NCBI RefSeq assembly: GCF_900094565.1
Contig: NZ_FMAF01000003.1
Location: 1 to 64,000, forward strand
Source: Martinezella lusitana
GTDB taxonomy: Bacteria; Pseudomonadota; Alphaproteobacteria; Rhizobiales; Rhizobiaceae
Length of the DNA stretch: 64,000 nt
Reading direction: 5' to 3'
The position numbers and the translations under genes were made by a program. Shown here in pieces: positions 8,430 through 16,778 of this stretch. A model generated the notes under the pieces. The model was not told the origin of the DNA, did no database searches, and saw only the letters and a program-made list of their open reading frames with translations. The stretch's first letter is position 1. The number at the start of each line of letters is the position of its first letter.

Positions 8430-9425
8430 TTACACCGCCTCGGCCAGGGCCGGCGGGTCGTAGCAGCAGGCGGCCGTGGAAACGCCTATGCTGCAGCCGC
8501 TCGCCTCCAGCGCTTCAGTCACCACGTCCACGAACAGGCGGCGCAACCAAACCGCCCGGCTGTCGGCCTGATCGATGCGCCGATAGAGCATCGTCACCGG
8601 GTCGGCCGGCAGTTCGAATGGCGGCACCGAAACCGTCAGATCATGCAGCTGCGCCATGCAGCGGGCGATGGATTCCGGGATGGTCGCAATGGCCGGAATG
8701 GCCCGCAATGTCATCGGCAGAGCGGAAAAACGCGGCGCGGTCGCCACGACCTGGCGACGATAACCGAGGCGCGCCAGAGCGGCATCCACGTTTGTGGATA
8801 TCGCGCCTTCAATGGAGACGGTCACATGCGGCGCACTGGCAAATTGCTTCAGTGTGAGCGGCGCGGGGCATTTGAGATGGCGGGGATCGTAGATGCAGAG
8901 CGATGCCTGCTCGAACAACGGCGCGCGAATATGCCAGGAGGCAGGCTCGTCATGCACGGAGATGCTGAAGTCATAGGCGCCCTCGTCCAGCAGGCGCGCA
9001 GCATCGCGTTTATCGAACGCCACGCTGACCAGCCGGGCATTCGGCGCCAGCTCACGCAGCCGCGCCACCAGCGGTCCGAAGAAGGACGATTCGAGATTGT
9101 CGCACATGCCGACGCGGAATTCGCCATGCCAGTCCGCCGGATCGAAGGCCGCCGGCGGGCGAATGGCGCGCTCGATGCCGGACAGCGCATCCTCGATCGC
9201 CGGCGCAATGGAAAGCGCCCGCGGCGTCGGCTGCAAACCGCGCCCGACGCGCACGAACAATTCGTCATCCAGCGTCTCGCGCAGCCGGCGTAACGCGGCG
9301 GAAAGGCCCGGCTGACCCAGCAACAGGCGCTCGGCCGCGCGGCTCACATTCCGCTCCTGCATCAGCACGGAAAAGGCGAGCAGCAGATTGAGATCGATTT
9401 TCCGAAGCGTTGCATCATTCATCAT
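8430..9425 (-). CDS. LysR family transcriptional regulator
   Basis: The protein has 331 residues. The N-terminal winged helix (LNLLLAFSVLMQERNVSRAAERLLLGQPGLSAAL shortened here to residues about 12-45) is typical of NodD-like LysR proteins that open with a LDLNLL motif. The substrate-binding domain covers about 95-310. It is transcribed divergently from the MFS transporter at 9546 across 120 bases, the standard LysR arrangement, so it most likely controls that exporter. An AT-rich stretch at about 9430-9480 is the likely operator and promoter region. Confidence 0.88.
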   Translation of the reverse strand: MMNDATLRKIDLNLLLAFSVLMQERNVSRAAERLLLGQPGLSAALRRLRETLDDELFVRVGRGLQPTPRALSIAPAIEDALSGIERAIRPPAAFDPADWHGEFRVGMCDNLESSFFGPLVARLRELAPNARLVSVAFDKRDAARLLDEGAYDFSISVHDEPASWHIRAPLFEQASLCIYDPRHLKCPAPLTLKQFASAPHVTVSIEGAISTNVDAALARLGYRRQVVATAPRFSALPMTLRAIPAIATIPESIARCMAQLHDLTVSVPPFELPADPVTMLYRRIDQADSRAVWLRRLFVDVVTEALEASGCSIGVSTAACCYDPPALAEAV

Positions 9426-9545
9426 CGCCAGTAATATCTGACATGGTTACTATCAATTTGCAATAGGGTTTGAACGTGTACATTTTCTCGTTCCCTGCCG
9501 TTTGCAACCTCCCAAGAGGCGGCAGCACAGAAAGGAACGATCCCG

Positions 9546-10946
9546 ATGACTTCTTCCCAAACCCGAAGCGGGGCTGGATTGGCGTTGCTGCTGCTTTGCG
9601 CCGCCAACTTCCTGGACGCCATGGACGTCTCCACCATTGGGGTGGCCCTGCCCGCAATCCAGAAAGAGCTCGGCATGCAGGCGACATCGCTGCAATGGGC
9701 CGTCAGCGCCTATGTGCTCGGCTATGGCGGCTTCCTGCTGCTCGGCGGCCGCGTTGCCGATCTCTTCGGCCACCGCCGCGTGTTTCTCTGGTCGCTCGGC
9801 GTCTTTGCTGCCGCGAGCATTGCCGGCGGCTTCGTCGATAGCGCGCCGACCCTGATCGCCGCACGCCTGATCAAGGGCATCGCCGCCGCCTTCACCGCGC
9901 CGGCAGCCCTCGCACTGCTGCTCTCCGTCTTCGGAGAAGGCAACGCCCGCGCCAAGGCGCTCGGCGTATTCTCCTCGACAGGCGCCGCCGGTTTCGTGCT
10001 CGGCATGGTGCTGGGTGGTGCTGCGACCATCATCAGCTGGCGCGCAACCATCGTCATGGGTGCTCCCGTCGCCATCCTCGCGCTGATTGTCGCGCCCTTC
10101 GTCCTGCCTGCCGATCACAAGCGAAGCGGCTCACGCGCCCGCTTCGACTGGGCAGGCGCAATCACCATCACCCCCGGACTGCTGCTCTTCGTCTTCGGCG
10201 TCACCAACGCCGCGGCCGACGGCTGGCAGGCATTTGCCACCTGGGGATCACTGGTGGCGGCACTGGCGCTGATCCTGCTGTTCCTGCTGGTCGAGTCACG
10301 CCATGCCGACCCAATGGTGCCGCTTGCCATGTTCCGCCGCGCCAAGCTCAGCCACGCCAATGCCGTCGCTGCGCTGTTCCAGGGTGCCTATGTCGGCTTC
10401 CAGTTCATTGCGACGCTTTACTACCAGAATGTCGTCGGCTGGTCGGCCTTCGCCACCGGCTTCGCCTTCGCCCTCGGTGGCGTCTGCGTGATGTTCCTCG
10501 CCCCTCGCTTCGCCACGATCGGGCAGGCCCGCGGCACGACTTTGCTAATGACGTTCGGCGTCGGACTACAAGCCATCAGCTATCTCTTCTGGGTGCTCTC
10601 GGTCGGCCAGATCGACACGATCGTGCTGGTCGCCATCTCGCAACTCCTGCTCGGCGTCGGCTATGCCATGACCTATCCGTCCATTCAGGTCGCGGCACTG
10701 TCCGATATCGAAGAGGATAAGTCCGGTCTGGCTTCGGGCATGCTCTTTGCCTCCTTCCAGATCGGCGGCGGTATTATCCTGGCGGCAGCCTCGGCTGTCT
10801 TCGGCGCAGCCCCCAGCTACGGTTGGAACCCCTATATCGCCGGCATCGGCTTCGTGACGATCCTGGCTGTCGCGATCACGCTGCTCGCCGCCGTCGGCCC
10901 GCGGACATCGGCCGCAAGAGCGGCAAACTACCAGGCCGCCGAATAG
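9546..10946 (+). CDS. MFS drug efflux transporter (DHA2 type)
   Basis: A 466-residue inner-membrane protein with about 14 hydrophobic segments. Motif A appears as GGRVADLFGHRRVF near residues 66-79, and an NFLDAMDVSTIGVALP motif of the DHA2 family lies in the first helix. It should export a small molecule or drug using the proton gradient. AGGAACGATCCCG sits directly before the ATG at 9546. It is divergent from a LysR regulator and ends in a shared hairpin before the converging sigma-factor gene. Confidence 0.87.
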   Translation: MTSSQTRSGAGLALLLLCAANFLDAMDVSTIGVALPAIQKELGMQATSLQWAVSAYVLGYGGFLLLGGRVADLFGHRRVFLWSLGVFAAASIAGGFVDSAPTLIAARLIKGIAAAFTAPAALALLLSVFGEGNARAKALGVFSSTGAAGFVLGMVLGGAATIISWRATIVMGAPVAILALIVAPFVLPADHKRSGSRARFDWAGAITITPGLLLFVFGVTNAAADGWQAFATWGSLVAALALILLFLLVESRHADPMVPLAMFRRAKLSHANAVAALFQGAYVGFQFIATLYYQNVVGWSAFATGFAFALGGVCVMFLAPRFATIGQARGTTLLMTFGVGLQAISYLFWVLSVGQIDTIVLVAISQLLLGVGYAMTYPSIQVAALSDIEEDKSGLASGMLFASFQIGGGIILAAASAVFGAAPSYGWNPYIAGIGFVTILAVAITLLAAVGPRTSAARAANYQAAE

Positions 10947-10960
10947 ACCCGAACACCACG

Positions 10961-10988
10961 ACCCGCTCGTCAAAGAGCGGGTTCATTC
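10961..10988 (+). terminator. Stem-loop between the MFS and sigma-factor genes
   Basis: ACCCGCTC (10961-10968) pairs perfectly with GAGCGGGT (10975-10982), followed on the plus strand by ttcattctt. It lies between two converging genes (stops at 10946 and 10992) and likely ends the MFS transcript. Confidence 0.6.
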
Positions 10989-10991
10989 TTC

Positions 10992-12299
10992 TCAGGTACA
11001 CGCAGCCTCGGCAGCGCGGCGCATCAGCAAATCCCGCTCTCTCTCATTTCCGGCAAGCGCCGCGGCCGCCTCGAAGGCGCAACGCGCCTCGTCATACCGG
11101 CCGAGCTTATAAAGAAGATCGCCGCGAACGCTGGGCAGGAGATGATAGCCTTTCAATGCGGGCTCATGCGCGAGTTGCTCGACGATCTCCAGCGCCGCCT
11201 CGGGGCCGTCGACCATGCCGATGGCGACGGCGCGGTTGAGCTCCACGACCGGAGAGCGCAGGATCGCGGCGAGCTCCGCATAGAGTTCGGCAATCCGTCT
11301 CCAATCGGTTTCCCCGGCTGTGTGAGCCCTCGCATGGCAGGCGACAATCGCCGCTTGAAGGGCATAGACGCCACCGGCGCCGCCCAGTTCCCGCACCCGC
11401 GCCAGCGCCTGCAAACCGCGATGGATCTGCAACTGATCCCAAAGCGCACGATTTTGATCGAGCAGCAGGATCGGATCACCGGCGGCGTCCGTCCGCGCCG
11501 CCGCGCGGGAAGCATTCAATTCCATCAGCGCAAGCAGCGCATGCGCTTCCGGCTCCTGCGGCGCTACCGACGTCAGCACCCGGCCCAATCGCAGCGCCTC
11601 GTTGCAGAGCTGCAACCGCAGCCAGTTTTCACCCCGCGCCGCCGTGTAACCTTCATTGAAGATCAGATAGACGACCTCCAGCACCGTGGCCAATCGCCGC
11701 GACAGCTCCTCGCCATGCGGCGTTTCGTAAGACAGTCCCGAGTCCGAAAGCGTCCGCTTGGCGCGGACGATGCGCTGGGCGATCGTCGCTTCCGACAGGA
11801 GAAACGCCCTGGCGATCTCCTCCGTCGTCAGTCCACAGACCATCCGCAAGGCCAGCGCGACGCGCGCCTCGCGAGACAGCAGCGGATGACAAGCAGTGAA
11901 AACCAGCCGCAGCATTTCATCGCCGATATCATCATCCAGGGCGGCATCGAGATCCGGCATGACTTGCTGATCCTCTTCCATGTCCCGGACGATCATGTCG
12001 TGCTTGCGATCGAGCATCTGACGACGGCGCAAATGATCAAGTGCCCGGCGTTTGGCCGTCGCCATGAGCCAGGCGCCGGGTCGCTCCGGGATGCCCGCCT
12101 CCGGCCAACGCTCCAGGGCGGCAACCAGAGCCTCCTGCGTCAGATCCTCGGCGAGCGGCACATCACGCAGCATCCTTGCCAGGCTTGTGATCAGCCTGGG
12201 CTGCTCGATCCGCCACGCGGCGAGGATCGTCCGGTGGGTGCCGGCGGCCGTCACGGCCGCCTCTCCCGATTGCAGATCATCAGTGCCCGACGGCCGCAT
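10992..12299 (-). CDS. ECF42-type RNA polymerase sigma factor with C-terminal helical domain
   Basis: A 435-residue product. Sigma-2 is seen as LAEDLTQEALVAALERWP with ATAKRRALDHLRRR, and sigma-4 as CGLTTEEIARAFLLSEATIAQRIVRAKR. A long C-terminal extension (about residues 190-435) with TPR-like repeats ends in YDEARCAFEAAAALAGNERER. This matches group ECF42, which has the extension instead of an anti-sigma factor and is genetically linked to DGPF proteins. One such gene lies directly upstream and overlaps by 20 bases. The start at 12299 was chosen because it begins just before the sigma-2 homology; an ATG ten codons earlier is an alternative. Confidence 0.88.
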   Translation of the reverse strand: MRPSGTDDLQSGEAAVTAAGTHRTILAAWRIEQPRLITSLARMLRDVPLAEDLTQEALVAALERWPEAGIPERPGAWLMATAKRRALDHLRRRQMLDRKHDMIVRDMEEDQQVMPDLDAALDDDIGDEMLRLVFTACHPLLSREARVALALRMVCGLTTEEIARAFLLSEATIAQRIVRAKRTLSDSGLSYETPHGEELSRRLATVLEVVYLIFNEGYTAARGENWLRLQLCNEALRLGRVLTSVAPQEPEAHALLALMELNASRAAARTDAAGDPILLLDQNRALWDQLQIHRGLQALARVRELGGAGGVYALQAAIVACHARAHTAGETDWRRIAELYAELAAILRSPVVELNRAVAIGMVDGPEAALEIVEQLAHEPALKGYHLLPSVRGDLLYKLGRYDEARCAFEAAAALAGNERERDLLMRRAAEAACT

Positions 12300-12678
12300 G
12301 GGGGAGCGGATCGCATACACCCTCCGCATGTGGTTCGAAGTAGGCGCGCACTTCGCATGTTCCCTCCCAGCCCGGCATGAAATCCTTGTGCAACTGCATG
12401 AACTCGACCGCCAGCGCCACGGCCTCTTCCTTGCTTTGCAGCTCGAAGATCGCATAGCCTCCGACGACTTCCTTGGCCTCCACGAAAGGCCCGTCGACAA
12501 CGCTCAGCTCGCGATCCCGTATGGTGACGCGAGCGCCGGTCGCAAGCGGCATCAAGCCCGCCGTATCGATCATGCGACCGGCTTTGATCTCCCGATCGGC
12601 AAGCTTGTTCATGGCATCGAGAAGCTCCGGTGTCGGTTGCATGAAATCGGTAGAAGTGACGATAGACATGAAACGCAT
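12280..12678 (-). CDS. DGPF/YCII domain protein, partner of the ECF42 sigma factor
   Basis: A 132-residue protein of the YCII-related (PhnB/DGPF) family; the motif VVDGPFVEAKEVVGGYAIFE is near the middle. DGPF proteins are the conserved partners of ECF42 sigma factors and are thought to be regulatory targets or signal-responsive enzymes; their chemistry is not established. The start at 12678 has GGAGGAAT upstream. The stop lies within the sigma-factor gene, so the two are translationally coupled. Confidence 0.85.
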   Translation of the reverse strand: MRFMSIVTSTDFMQPTPELLDAMNKLADREIKAGRMIDTAGLMPLATGARVTIRDRELSVVDGPFVEAKEVVGGYAIFELQSKEEAVALAVEFMQLHKDFMPGWEGTCEVRAYFEPHAEGVCDPLPHAAVGH

Positions 12679-13051
12679 GGGACGATTCCTCCAGAAACGA
12701 GCCGCCGGCACCATTGCCGCTCAAATGAACCCGCTCATATTGACGACGAAGCGGCCATCGGAAAATCGACAGGCGCTTTTAAAAAATTTGCGATCGCTTC
12801 CGAACGACAGAAAATCGAACCTCCAGGCCGGCCAATTTACCAATATCGACAGCATCGAAGCAACTTGCCTGGAACCGGAGAGGCTGGACTGGGCGACATC
12901 CTGATCCATCGCATTGCCTTTGTTGACTTCCCACAATCGTTGCAAGATTGTGGGGCCAAATTGGACCTGCGGACTTTGGAATATCCGACGCTTCCCCAGC
13001 AGCACGGATTTCCGTAATGCTCCGCAGACAACACGGCGGGAGCTCGTTTCT
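12679..13051. promoter_or_regulatory. Intergenic region with a 9-bp dyad ahead of the VOC gene
   Basis: 373 bases without a convincing gene. It must carry the promoter of the DGPF-sigma operon (leftwards) and of the VOC gene (rightwards). CCCACAATC (12930-12938) and GATTGTGGG (12946-12954) form a perfect inverted repeat with a 7-base spacer about 100 bases before the VOC start. No T-run follows, so an operator is more likely than a terminator. Frames crossing this region in both directions are short and lack family resemblance. Confidence 0.4.
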
Positions 13052-13429
13052 ATGTTCGACCATATCTCGATCGGCGTCAAAGACCTGGCGCGGGCGCAGC
13101 AGTTTTACGACGCAACACTTTCGACGCTTGGCTATGAACGCCTGAGCAATTTCGACGGCACCATCGGTTATGGCGCGGAACGGCCCCAGTTCTGGGTCAG
13201 CGAAGTGGAGCGGCCGGTGCCCGCCGATCGCGGTTCCGGCCTGCATTTCTGTTTCGTCGCTCCAAGCCGGGAAGCCGTCGACGCCTTCCATGCCGCCGGC
13301 CTTGCCAATGGCGGCGAAGACAACGGCAAGCCGGGTATAAGGCCAGATTACAGCCAGTTCTACTATGCAACTTTCGTGATCGATCCCGACGGCTATCGGC
13401 TGGAGGCCTATTTCAAGGTCGGCGAATAG
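13052..13429 (+). CDS. VOC family protein (glyoxalase/bleomycin resistance fold)
   Basis: A 125-residue single VOC domain: it opens MFDHISIGVKDLARAQQFYD and closes FVIDPDGYRLEAYFK, with the conserved late Glu. Family members bind a metal and act as glyoxalase-like lyases, dioxygenases or antibiotic-binding proteins; the role here is unknown. The start at 13052 has GGGAG about ten bases ahead. It stands alone. Confidence 0.85.
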   Translation: MFDHISIGVKDLARAQQFYDATLSTLGYERLSNFDGTIGYGAERPQFWVSEVERPVPADRGSGLHFCFVAPSREAVDAFHAAGLANGGEDNGKPGIRPDYSQFYYATFVIDPDGYRLEAYFKVGE

Positions 13430-13525
13430 ACGGCAATCCGCAATAAGCGGCGAAATGCAGCCAATCCGCCGACTCAACCTCGAATTAACTTAGCCAGCTA
13501 ATGGATTTTTCCAGGCATTTCTATC

Positions 13526-13543
13526 TTTCAGGTTGCTGTCAGG
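13526..13543 (+). promoter_or_regulatory. Direct-repeat box upstream of the PAP2 gene
   Basis: TTTCAGGTTGCTGTCAGG contains two TCAGG units 11 bases apart. The same arrangement, TTCAGGT-N3-YGTCAGR, occurs at 14849-14867 (minus strand, ahead of the response regulator) and at 14941-14958 (ahead of eptA). An 11-base tandem repeat is the usual layout of OmpR/PmrA-type response-regulator sites. It ends about 98 bases before the PAP2 start at 13642. Confidence 0.6.
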
Positions 13544-13641
13544 CTTCTGTTGTAAGGGCCGCCGTGGGGCGGCTATAGCGGTGATTTACAAAAACACTGG
13601 TGGGCGCTTGTCTTAGATTTGTTTATGACAGTGGCCGGCCG

Positions 13642-14409
13642 ATGTACGACAGTGACCTTGCATACACAAAACGCACGACGTCGGTAGGCACACCCCTCGC
13701 GGCATTTTTGGCGCTATTTGCGCTTTGGTGGCTGCTGCTGCTCGTCTTCAATCGCTTCCCCGGTATCGACCTGTGGGTAGCTCGGAGCGTTTTCACGGCC
13801 GCGCCCTGCGCATCATCGAGTGCCGCAGGCAAAATCTGCGGCACCTTTGCTCTTGCGAGGAATCCCCTTATCGAAGCGCTGCGTGATGTGACGTTGGTCC
13901 TTCCCTATATTGCCGTCGTTGTCTTGCTGGCTATCCTCGTCATGTTCTGGCGCAAACACGGCGCTCGTCGGCGAACGCTGAAAACGGATCAGTATATCGC
14001 CGCCCTGCTGTCATTGGGTATCGGTTGCGGCCTGATCGTCAATACGTTCCTGAAAGGATATGCCGGCAGACCGAGGCCGCGCAGCACGGACCTCTTTGGC
14101 GGCGGACTGGATTTCGTCCAGGCAGGTTCGTTCGCTGGCCGGTGCCTGGGAAATTGCTCCTTCGTTTCTGGAGAAGCTTCGTCCGGCGGTTGGCTCCTCT
14201 GTCTGGTGCTGCTGCTGCCGCAGCGCTGGCGCCTCCCGATCGGCATCCCACTCGCCATCGTCTCCGTAATCATGCCTATAATGCGCGTGCTCATGGGCGC
14301 CCATTACCTGTCGGACGCTATCCTCGGCTGGCTTCTGTCGTTGGTGGTCTTTGCGGCTGCGATGGCTGTCATGGATTTCACGCGCTCGGGATCATCCACG
14401 CAGTCTTGA
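13642..14409 (+). CDS. PAP2 family membrane phosphatase (lipid A phosphatase-like)
   Basis: A 255-residue inner-membrane protein with about six hydrophobic segments. The PAP2 signature is present in three parts: KGYAGRPRPRS (K-x6-RP), CSFVSGEASS and RVLMGAHYLSDAILG (R-x5-H-x3-D). The usual PSGH of the second motif reads VSGE, so Glu replaces the His. Neighbours and the box shared with eptA suggest it removes phosphate from lipid A or a related glycolipid in the periplasm, as LpxE/LpxF do. A GTG at 13600 is an alternative start; neither has a strong ribosome site. Confidence 0.8.
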   Translation: MYDSDLAYTKRTTSVGTPLAAFLALFALWWLLLLVFNRFPGIDLWVARSVFTAAPCASSSAAGKICGTFALARNPLIEALRDVTLVLPYIAVVVLLAILVMFWRKHGARRRTLKTDQYIAALLSLGIGCGLIVNTFLKGYAGRPRPRSTDLFGGGLDFVQAGSFAGRCLGNCSFVSGEASSGGWLLCLVLLLPQRWRLPIGIPLAIVSVIMPIMRVLMGAHYLSDAILGWLLSLVVFAAAMAVMDFTRSGSSTQS

Positions 14410-14421
14410 AAACAGCAGCGC

Positions 14422-14808
14422 TCATCCGGCATTGCGCAGACGAATCAGGCGACTGAGCCTGGCTGCCTTGCGGATGCGGGCTGTCATCTCGGCAAGCCCG
14501 AAAGGCTTTACGAGATAATCAACGGCCCCGATACCCATCGCCGTCATCTGGTCCGACAGCTGATCATAGGCGGACATAACGATCACCGGCGTCGAATCCG
14601 CCCGTGCTTCCGCATGCCTTAGCAATGTGAGGCCACTTCCATCGGGCAATCGGAGATCAAGAAGAATGACGTTGTAAGCTCGAGCCGTGACGGCGGCCGT
14701 TGCGGACTCCAGAGTCATCGACCAGTCCACCGACCAGCCTTCCGCGCACAGATGATCCTGTATCGCGTTGCCGATAGTGGGATTGTCCTCGACCAATAAG
14801 ACCCGCAC
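14422..14808 (-). CDS. Receiver-only response regulator (PmrA-like, output domain absent)
   Basis: 128 residues forming one complete receiver domain: acidic pocket Glu7/Asp8, phospho-acceptor Asp51 in LLDLRLPDGSG, Ser79 and Lys101 in YLVKPF. OmpR/PmrA proteins of this type run to about 220 residues with a C-terminal winged helix; here the frame stops after RLIRLRNAG. Its stop lies 12 bases from the end of the converging PAP2 gene, where the output domain would have been. No histidine kinase is nearby. Either the domain was lost in a rearrangement or the protein works as a stand-alone receiver. A copy of the shared box lies ahead of it. Confidence 0.82.
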   Translation of the reverse strand: MRVLLVEDNPTIGNAIQDHLCAEGWSVDWSMTLESATAAVTARAYNVILLDLRLPDGSGLTLLRHAEARADSTPVIVMSAYDQLSDQMTAMGIGAVDYLVKPFGLAEMTARIRKAARLSRLIRLRNAG

Positions 14809-14848
14809 GATTGCTCCCTCATTGCAATCAAGGAGCTATGATGAGGAT

Positions 14849-14867
14849 TTCTGACGGCGACCTGAAA
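14849..14867 (-). promoter_or_regulatory. Direct-repeat box upstream of the response regulator
   Basis: On the minus strand the sequence is TTTCAGGTCGCCGTCAGAA, the same TTCAGGT-N3-YGTCAGR pattern found ahead of the PAP2 and eptA genes. It ends about 40 bases before the response-regulator start, so the regulator is probably part of the regulon it belongs to. Confidence 0.58.
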
Positions 14868-14940
14868 TTCAGACGTCGGCGCGGCAAAAAGCAAAGATAA
14901 TAGGCGGCGGCCACAAAACAGCTGTGTTCAAGCGTCTGTC

Positions 14941-14958
14941 GTTCAGGTATTTGTCAGG
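14941..14958 (+). promoter_or_regulatory. Direct-repeat box upstream of eptA
   Basis: GTTCAGGTATTTGTCAGG repeats the TCAGG unit at an 11-base interval, as in the two other copies of this locus. It ends about 80 bases before the first plausible eptA start. Confidence 0.6.
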
Positions 14959-15037
14959 AACGGCCGCCATGGTCGCCGGCTTTAACACGCGAACCTGCGC
15001 CTTGCGCCACCGGGTTTTCCGGCCCCGCCGACAGCAC

Positions 15038-16717
15038 ATGCCTCGGAGAAAACCATTGAACGAAAAAAATATATCTTCTGGCCGACATTTCGTCAGGCCG
15101 GCCATCGGCAGTGTTACGCTATGCCTTATAGTCGCTCTTTATGTACTTCTCGTGACGAACCAGATGTTCTGGACCAAGGCCTACAGCTATTTCACGACCG
15201 AACCTGCTGCCTTCATTGCCTTCGTGGCCGGTATCTCTGCAGGCATTTTTGCATTCTTCACGCTGTTCTCCGCGAAATATGTCACGAAACCCGTCCTGAT
15301 CTTCTTCGTGCTTGTGGCGTCGGTATCCTCCTGGTTCAACGATCAGTTCGGCGTGATCATCGACAAGGAGATGATCCGCAATGCCGCCGTGTCGACGGGC
15401 GCTGAAGCCGGACACCTGATCACGGCGCGCTTTGCGATGCATGTGCTGCTGACGGGCATTCTGCCCTCGCTGGTGATCATCTGGGTGCGGATCGTCCATC
15501 GCCCCATTTTCAAGAAGCTTGTCCATAACACCGCCGTCATTCTCGCCTGCGTCGCCGTCTTCGTCGCTGCCGGCACCACCTTCTACAAGACTTATGCTGG
15601 CGTCGGTCGTGCCCATCGCGACCTCATGGATACCCTTAATCCGGTCATGCCGATCACCAGCGTGGTGCGCTACGCCATTGACACGCAAAGGGATGCAAAT
15701 GTCGTCGCAGGCCCATTGGGGACGGACGCCCGCAGGGTCGGCGTTGTTGATAACGGCAAGCCGCGCGTCACGATCATCGTGGCGGGCGAAACCGCGCGCG
15801 CGCAGAACTTTTCGCTCGGCGGCTATGCCAAGATGACCAATCCGGAGCTGGCGAAGCGCAATGTCGTCTACTTCCCCAATACCAGCAGCTGCGGCACGGC
15901 GACTGCAACCTCGATACCTTGCCTGTTCTCCGTCTATACGCGGGCGGAATACAGCCATCGCAAGGGGCTGGAGACGGAAAATCTGCTCGATGTGCTGACC
16001 CATGCCAAGGTCGGCGTGACTTGGCTGGACAATGACACCGGCAGCTACAATGTAACCGATCGCGTCCCCTACACCTATCTGCCGCCCTCGAACGATCCCC
16101 GCTTCTGCAAGGACGGGGAATGCAAGGACGAAATCCTCGTCGACAAGGTCGATGGCTGGCTGGACAAGGTGAAGGGCGATAGCGTCCTCGTGCTGCACCA
16201 ACTTGGCAGCCATGGCCCGGCCTACTATCAACGCTACCCCGAGGAGTTCCGCCGCTTCCGTCCGGATTGCCGCGCCAACGACTTCGGCTCCTGCTCGCAA
16301 GAAGAAATCACCAACGCCTACGACAATACGATCCTTTACACCGATCATATCGTCTCGATGATCATCGACAAGCTGAAGCAGCGCTCGAACTCGCTGTCCG
16401 GAGCTGTCCTTTATTTCTCGGATCACGGCGAGTCGCTCGGTGAGAATGGCATCTATCTGCATGGCGCGCCCTATATCATCGCGCCTGTACAGCAGACGCA
16501 GGTGCCGATGCTGGTGTGGATGGCCGACGATCTGGCAAAGGCGGGCGGCTACGACATGGCCTGTCTGTCCAAGCGCGCGCCTGAGGGCACGCACTCGCAC
16601 GACAACATCTTCCATAGTGTTCTTGGGATGATGGACATATCGACGAAAGTCTACGATCCGAGCCTGGACGTATTTGCCGCCTGCCGCACGCCGTCGAACA
16701 AGCTGGCGCAGAAGTGA
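15038..16717 (+). CDS. eptA: Phosphoethanolamine-lipid A transferase (EptA/PmrC-like)
   Basis: 559 residues from the ATG at 15038. Five hydrophobic segments fill roughly the first 180 residues, followed by a periplasmic sulfatase-fold domain. The catalytic Thr is in NTSSCGTATATSIPCLFS, the metal sites in TWLDNDTGSYN and in FSDHGESLGENGIYLHG, and there are several Cys that should form disulfides. It should transfer phosphoethanolamine from phosphatidylethanolamine to lipid A and lower affinity for cationic peptides. The start is uncertain: a TTG at 15056 has a good GGAG site eight bases ahead, while the ATG at 15038 has none. Context (PAP2 phosphatase, receiver protein, shared box) supports a lipid A remodelling unit. 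Confidence 0.9.
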   Translation: MPRRKPLNEKNISSGRHFVRPAIGSVTLCLIVALYVLLVTNQMFWTKAYSYFTTEPAAFIAFVAGISAGIFAFFTLFSAKYVTKPVLIFFVLVASVSSWFNDQFGVIIDKEMIRNAAVSTGAEAGHLITARFAMHVLLTGILPSLVIIWVRIVHRPIFKKLVHNTAVILACVAVFVAAGTTFYKTYAGVGRAHRDLMDTLNPVMPITSVVRYAIDTQRDANVVAGPLGTDARRVGVVDNGKPRVTIIVAGETARAQNFSLGGYAKMTNPELAKRNVVYFPNTSSCGTATATSIPCLFSVYTRAEYSHRKGLETENLLDVLTHAKVGVTWLDNDTGSYNVTDRVPYTYLPPSNDPRFCKDGECKDEILVDKVDGWLDKVKGDSVLVLHQLGSHGPAYYQRYPEEFRRFRPDCRANDFGSCSQEEITNAYDNTILYTDHIVSMIIDKLKQRSNSLSGAVLYFSDHGESLGENGIYLHGAPYIIAPVQQTQVPMLVWMADDLAKAGGYDMACLSKRAPEGTHSHDNIFHSVLGMMDISTKVYDPSLDVFAACRTPSNKLAQK

Positions 16718-16736
16718 TACGCGGCCCTCAGTAGCC

Positions 16737-16762
16737 GGCAGCCCCGTTTCGGTGGGGCTGCC
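16737..16762. terminator. Strong stem-loop between eptA and the converging cupin gene
   Basis: GGCAGCCCC (16737-16745) pairs perfectly with GGGGCTGCC (16754-16762). No long T-run follows on either strand, so it may be a bidirectional or imperfect terminator between the two converging genes. Confidence 0.5.
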
Positions 16763-16778
16763 AAACAATTGGGATTAT

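Noticed and set aside
15119-16768. A 549-codon open frame on the minus strand
   Set aside because: Antisense shadow of eptA; low-complexity His/Arg/Asp composition and no start signal.
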